Positions 60,316 to 64,000 of a stretch of 64,000 nt of DNA are shown piece by piece. Each line of letters opens with the position of its first letter. Position 1 is the first letter of the stretch. Source of the stretch: Mobiluncus porci. GTDB lineage: Bacteria; Actinomycetota; Actinomycetes; Actinomycetales; Actinomycetaceae. The notes beneath the pieces were generated by a model that saw only the letters and a program-made list of their open reading frames with translations, searched no databases and was not told where the DNA came from. The DNA lies in NCBI RefSeq assembly GCF_009695935.1, contig NZ_VUMY01000008.1, positions 53,232 through 117,231 of the forward strand, given 5' to 3'. The translations under genes were made by a program, and so were the position numbers.

Positions 60316-61311
60316 CTAGACTGCGGGGATGGTTCCACTCAGCAAGAGCACAGCGATAACGCCGCCGACGAGGAGTCGGTAGATGATGAAAGCATTAAAA
60401 GAATGCTTGGAAACGAAGCGAAGCAGCCACGCAATCGAAGCGTAGCCAACGACAAAGGAGACTGCGAGGCCGATAAGGGTTGGCCCCCAGCCGACAGTGG
60501 AGCCTATTTTGTCGAAATTGGTGATGCCTTGGAGAGTGCCGGCCGCGACCAGGGCGGGGATGCCGAGGAAGAAAGACAGCCGCGTTGCGAGAACGCGGTC
60601 AAAACCGAGGAAGAGTCCCGCGGAGATGGTAGCGCCCGAGCGAGAGACGCCGGGGATTAGGGAGAAGCATTGAACCAAGCCGATGATGAGGGCTTGGGGG
60701 ATAGTCGTGGAGGCATCGGCGGAGTAATCGGGGACGGTTCCACCTTGCTCCGCTACGGCGCGAGCGCCGTTAGCGGAGCTCCGGCTAAACTGCTGCGCAG
60801 TTTTTGACGCCTCCGCGCTGTTACACGCTGGCTCATACTCGTTTTGCTCGTTGCCAGCGCGCTCTGCCGAAACCGTCCCCGTTTGCTTTGCGGAAAAGCG
60901 GTCGGCGGTGAAGAGAACCGCGGACCAAAGCACGAGCCCGCCGGCAACGAACCACATGGAACGAAGACCGGTTTCGATGAAGTCTTTGAACAACAGCCCA
61001 ACCACGGCAATCGGAATCGAGCCGACGATGATGGCCCAACCGAAACGGTAATACGGGTCTCGCCTCGCCTCGCGTCGGAAAAGTCCCGTAACCCAGGCCT
61101 TCGCAATCCGCCAAATATCGCCCCAGAAATAGATGACTGCCGCTGCAATCGCGCCGATTTGGATGACGGCAGTGAAAGCCACCATCCCAACATCGGCAAT
61201 GTTCTTTCCGAGCAAGTATTCGGTTATTGTGAGGTGACCCGTGGAAGAAACCGGCAAATATTCGGTCAAACCTTCCACGATTCCCAAGAGCAACGCTTCC
61301 CACCATGACAT
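60316..61311 (-). CDS. uppP: Undecaprenyl-diphosphate phosphatase with a 51-codon repeat insertion
   Basis: Membrane phosphatase recycling undecaprenyl pyrophosphate for peptidoglycan synthesis (BacA family). Catalytic regions are present: ALLLGIVEGLTEYLPVSSTGHL at the start and SLIPGVSRSGATISAGLFLG near 220. Without the insert it would have 280 residues, the usual size; here it has 331. The extra part (about 51 residues starting near residue 145) is charged and low in hydrophobicity (AERAGNEQNEYEPACNSAEA) and is encoded exactly by a repeat element at 60729-60881. It falls in the loop before the second catalytic region. ATG 61311 is preferred from the family N-terminus; ATG 61320 is possible. 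Confidence 0.9.
   Translation of the reverse strand: MSWWEALLLGIVEGLTEYLPVSSTGHLTITEYLLGKNIADVGMVAFTAVIQIGAIAAAVIYFWGDIWRIAKAWVTGLFRREARRDPYYRFGWAIIVGSIPIAVVGLLFKDFIETGLRSMWFVAGGLVLWSAVLFTADRFSAKQTGTVSAERAGNEQNEYEPACNSAEASKTAQQFSRSSANGARAVAEQGGTVPDYSADASTTIPQALIIGLVQCFSLIPGVSRSGATISAGLFLGFDRVLATRLSFFLGIPALVAAGTLQGITNFDKIGSTVGWGPTLIGLAVSFVVGYASIAWLLRFVSKHSFNAFIIYRLLVGGVIAVLLLSGTIPAV
60729..60881. repeat. GGGGACGGTT element inside uppP (153 bp)
   Basis: Bounded by CGGGGACGGTT (60729-60739) and AACCGTCCCCG (60871-60881), so its length is 153 bases, an exact multiple of three. Internal hairpins include GGCGCGAGCGCC, GGAGCTCC and AACTGCTGCGCAGTTT. The TTAGCGGAG-to-GTTTT core also occurs at 9110-9155. 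It is read through in frame by uppP. Confidence 0.85.
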
Positions 61312-61452
61312 GGTGACCATCCTATCCACATCGTGACCCGAGAAACGAAAATCATTCTCGCCATGCCCGCGCTTTTCGCGTGGCTCCCAATCCCGTTTTG
61401 CCTATAGTGTTTAGAGAGCAATAACTGTGGAACTAGGGAAGGTCGAAAATCC

Positions 61453-62433
61453 GTGGAAACACCTGACGGTAAGTCGCTACTGGTTACAGACCTCTATAAG
61501 TCATTCGGGGAACGTCAAGTCCTGAAGGGTGTCAATCTCCAGATTGACCCGGGCGTTTTGATGGGATTTGTGGGGGCAAACGGCGCGGGAAAAACCACCA
61601 CCATGCGGATTGTTATGGGCATTTCGGGAGCAGACCGCGGGACGGTCACTTTTGGAGGAAGCCACATAGGCGACGAGGCCCGCGCCAATATCGGCTATAT
61701 GCCCGAGGAGCGCGGCCTGTATCCGAAGATGAAGGTTGAAGAACAGCTCATTTATTTCGCGAGGCTGCACGGGTTGGACAAAAAGGCTGCGAAACACTCG
61801 GCGGAGACGTGGATGGAACGCCTGGGAGTTATTGAGAGGCGAAACGACGTGCTCGAAAAACTGTCTCTGGGAAACCAACAGCGCGTCCAACTCGCAGCCG
61901 CCTTGGTGCACGACCCGCAGATGCTGATTCTCGATGAGCCTTTTTCTGGCCTGGATCCGATTGCTGTCGATGTTATGAGCGGGGTGTTGCGCGAGTATGC
62001 GGCGCGAGGAATTCCAGTGATGTTTTCCTCTCACCAACTGGCTTTGGTGGAGGAACTGTGCTCTCATGTGGCCATCATTTCGGAAGGGTCTATCGTGGCC
62101 TCCGGAGAGGTGGAACAGTTGCGTTCGGAGCACTCTACCCCGCGGGTTCAGCTTTGCGGGGACCAGCGAGCCGTAGCTGCAGTAACCGCCAGAGCGAAAG
62201 AAATGGGATGCTCGGTACAAAGTGTTCCCAACGGGATAGTGATGGAAGCCGGTATCGCAAACCAATGTACCCGTCAGATGCTGCGAATTGCGGTTGATGC
62301 CGGGGTTGTGACCAGGTTCTCGCAGGTTCGTCCCACTCTGCAAGAGATTTTCCGTTCCGTGGTTGAGCCTGAGCACGATGAGTCGCAGCGCGAGGAGCCG
62401 GAGAAGGACGAGGCCAAGGAGGACGCAAAATGA
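61453..62433 (+). CDS. ABC-2 exporter ATP-binding protein (NatA-like)
   Basis: ATPase with Walker A GANGAGKTTTMRIVMG near residue 42. The signature LSLGNQQRVQLAAALVHDP near 140 is followed by Walker B LILDEPFSGLDPIAVD. A C-terminal DUF4162-like extension (residues about 225-310) is typical of NatA-type exporters. The tail is highly acidic (EPEHDESQREEPEKDEAKED). GTG start without a clear ribosome site; TATAGT at 61403-61408 may be its -10 box. Overlaps the permease gene by ATGA. Confidence 0.87.
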   Translation: METPDGKSLLVTDLYKSFGERQVLKGVNLQIDPGVLMGFVGANGAGKTTTMRIVMGISGADRGTVTFGGSHIGDEARANIGYMPEERGLYPKMKVEEQLIYFARLHGLDKKAAKHSAETWMERLGVIERRNDVLEKLSLGNQQRVQLAAALVHDPQMLILDEPFSGLDPIAVDVMSGVLREYAARGIPVMFSSHQLALVEELCSHVAIISEGSIVASGEVEQLRSEHSTPRVQLCGDQRAVAAVTARAKEMGCSVQSVPNGIVMEAGIANQCTRQMLRIAVDAGVVTRFSQVRPTLQEIFRSVVEPEHDESQREEPEKDEAKEDAK

Positions 62434-63680
62434 GCAAAATTTTTCTTATCGCCGGACGCGAGTTTTCCGTTAGAATGCGGGCCAAATCCACGATTGCCAC
62501 CATTGTCGTCACGATGGTCATCATTCTTGGCGCCGGTATCCTCGCCCGCGTTTTTGTACCGACCAGTATAGAACCCGAAAATGTGGGGGTAACCGCGGAG
62601 ACGCGGGATTATGCCATTGCCTTTAATGGGCAAGACCTGATTACCGGCCAAATCGATGGCGGCCTCCCCAGTGACTTTACACAGAGATACCAGGTAGAGA
62701 CCTTTCCCGATGATGCCGCACTGGAACAAGCGGTCAAAAATGGGGAGATTTCCATGGGGATAGCGGGGACATTGGACCAACCGGTCTTGGTCAGTGACGG
62801 TCCCGTTTCCTTCACCTCACAGATGATGGTTGACCTGGTCTACAAGAGCGTGAAAATCAACCAATATCTCGTAACAGCGGGGGTGGATCTCAAAGAACTC
62901 GGAAATGAAGTCTCTGGTCTGAAGTTACAAGTCAAAGATGTGTCGGGTCAAGATAAAGCCGAGTCGCAAGATGCGTTCAATTTTGGCGCCTACCTCGTCA
63001 TCATCGTCATGATTATGGTGCTCTTTGCAATAGTGATGAGCGCCGGCCAGCTCGTAGCTAGCGGAATTGTGGAAGAAAAAGTCTCTCGGGTGGTGGAAGT
63101 CCTCATCTCCACGGTGAGCCCGAGCCAACTTTTGATTGGAAAGATTATCGGCATCACCGCTGTCGGAATAATCTCGATGATTTGTATCGGCGGATCCGGT
63201 ATCGCGGCTCTGCTCATTTCCGGTCTCGCCGGTTCCATTCGCATCAGTGTGGCAAGTTTTTCGGGTTGGTATGTGGTGTGGTTCCTCCTCGGACTCGCGA
63301 CCTACATGGTTCTCTATGCCGGAGCGGGAGCCATGGTTTCGCGACAGGAAGAAATCGGTCAGGCCATCATTCCGCTGGTTTTGGTGCAAATGGCCGGCTT
63401 CTACACGGCTGTTCTGACGGTATTTTTCCCCAACCACATTCTCATCAAGGTGGCGTCGATGTTGCCGTTCTTGAACTGCTATGCGATGCCGGCGCGCCAA
63501 ATCGCATCTTCAACTGTGGCGTGGTGGGAGCCGGTTTTGTCGGTGGCTATCAACCTGGCAATCCTCCCGTTTCTCATCTGGATCGGGTCGCGACTCTACC
63601 GGCGTGGAGTGTTGGCAACAAGCGGAAAAATCAAGTTCCGCGAGGCAATCCGCCCGCTCGATTTGACAAGTCGAAAATAA
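62430..63680 (+). CDS. ABC-2 family permease (NatB-like)
   Basis: 416-residue membrane partner of the preceding ATPase. One N-terminal helix (STIATIVVTMVIILGAGILA) and a large outside domain (residues about 45-185) precede five C-terminal helices. The loop after the second helix carries GIVEEKVSRVVEVLISTVSPSQLLIGKI, the signature of ABC2_membrane_3 permeases such as NatB. It probably exports ions, lipids or small molecules; sodium export is known for Bacillus NatAB but cannot be inferred here. Confidence 0.87.
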   Translation: MSKIFLIAGREFSVRMRAKSTIATIVVTMVIILGAGILARVFVPTSIEPENVGVTAETRDYAIAFNGQDLITGQIDGGLPSDFTQRYQVETFPDDAALEQAVKNGEISMGIAGTLDQPVLVSDGPVSFTSQMMVDLVYKSVKINQYLVTAGVDLKELGNEVSGLKLQVKDVSGQDKAESQDAFNFGAYLVIIVMIMVLFAIVMSAGQLVASGIVEEKVSRVVEVLISTVSPSQLLIGKIIGITAVGIISMICIGGSGIAALLISGLAGSIRISVASFSGWYVVWFLLGLATYMVLYAGAGAMVSRQEEIGQAIIPLVLVQMAGFYTAVLTVFFPNHILIKVASMLPFLNCYAMPARQIASSTVAWWEPVLSVAINLAILPFLIWIGSRLYRRGVLATSGKIKFREAIRPLDLTSRK

Positions 63681-64000
63681 CCTACTAAGTTATTTACCTG
63701 TTGCCGCTGCGACAGACTAAGTCGATGTGGTAGCAATCAGGCCTGATGGCGAAACCGGAATGAACCGAGAGGGGCATACTGCGCTCAAAAGAGGGTCGTC
63801 CCCGGCGGGGTATCTCGCGAGTGGGTTTGTTGGTTTTGATCTCGATAGTGTTTTTGTTTTTTTGTTTACGCGTTTTTTTTGTTTTTGCCTTGCCTTGCTT
63901 TTTTGTGGGGTGGGGTTTGTTAGTGTTTTTGTCTGGTTTTCTGTTTTATGAAAATTGGGTTTTGTCAGGTTTTTTCTGACTGAATTTGTTCCCCTGTTTT
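63681..64000. other. T/G-rich, A-poor stretch at the right end
   Basis: No supported gene. A 74-codon frame at 63727-63951 codes mainly for Phe, Val, Leu, Gly and Cys because the strand is almost entirely T and G from about 63821, so it is not taken as a gene. CCCCGGCGGGG lies near 63799-63809. GTCAG and CTGAC around a T6 run near 63967-63983 form a short hairpin. The window ends inside this skewed sequence. Confidence 0.5.

Noticed and set aside
4083..62560. GGTACAAA recurring many times as an uptake or regulatory motif
   Set aside because: About ten occurrences of the 7-mer on both strands in 64 kb is close to chance expectation.
63727..63951. 74-codon frame at the right end
   Set aside because: Composition is a by-product of the T/G-rich strand (Phe/Val/Leu/Cys only) and there is no ribosome site.
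1..64000. CRISPR array
   Set aside because: No set of evenly spaced direct repeats was found by eye, and no cas gene is encoded.

Overview
The window is chromosomal DNA of moderate GC from an actinobacterium, most probably of the Actinomycetaceae (Mobiluncus, Actinotignum, Varibaculum type). This assignment is an inference from the MurT-GatD pair, a DtxR whose first 100 residues follow the corynebacterial protein, DUF3027, the actinobacterial SerC, GluQRS, the block galU / gephyrin-like moeA / rimJ / glpR(sepX), several apparently leaderless GTG starts, and sortase and NlpC/P60 surface proteins. No species-specific marker was seen.

Layout. 0-2.2 kb: a divergent type II restriction-modification pair (Eco47II-family nuclease; cytosine methyltransferase fused to a MerR-like DNA-binding domain) with a 24-bp palindrome between the genes. 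2.2-4.8 kb: lysS and gluQ. 4.8-10.9 kb: a sulfur-redox region with two copies of a two-gene module, a DsrE-like protein plus a sulfide:quinone-reductase-like flavoprotein carrying a C-terminal TusE/DsrC domain. A gpsA-like gene and repeat elements lie between the copies. 11-13.4 kb: murT-gatD. 13.4-22.6 kb: NYN-domain protein, TPM membrane protein, cold-shock protein, DUF3027, purine permease, serC, dtxR, secreted NlpC/P60 protein, tRNA-Arg. 22.7-27.3 kb: a very large acyl-CoA dehydratase activase. 27.5-32.7 kb: a TetR regulator and a 1422-residue helicase/nuclease-like protein whose catalytic motifs look destroyed. 32.7-38.1 kb: SAF protein, 5-formyl-THF cyclo-ligase, galU, glp, rimJ, glpR; the last genes belong to cell envelope and division biology.

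38.2-41.3 kb: PIG-L deacetylase, a membrane acyltransferase-like protein, and a Gdx guanidinium exporter under a guanidine-III riboswitch. 41.4-51.8 kb looks acquired, being visibly more A/T-rich in codon use. It holds a ROK regulator, a sugar ABC transporter and a cytoplasmic-type GH20 hexosaminidase (amino-sugar oligosaccharide use). These are followed by a BcgI-like restriction-methylation protein and a specificity gene that is out of frame at two places, one of them a C7 tract. A tRNA-Ala gene ends this region. 52-54.9 kb: an ABC importer of the TrpX/DUF534 type. 55-58.4 kb: a decayed LPXTG surface-protein gene and a cell-wall-binding NlpC/P60 hydrolase. 58.4-63.7 kb: alcohol dehydrogenase, MarC, UppP with a 51-codon in-frame repeat insertion, and a NatAB-type ABC exporter.

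Most noteworthy are the duplicated flavoprotein-TusE fusion module, the apparently dead helicase-nuclease, the HTH-methyltransferase with its palindrome, the candidate phase-variable specificity gene, the guanidine riboswitch, and a dispersed GGGGACGGTT repeat family of which one copy is translated inside uppP. All alignments were made by eye and from memory.
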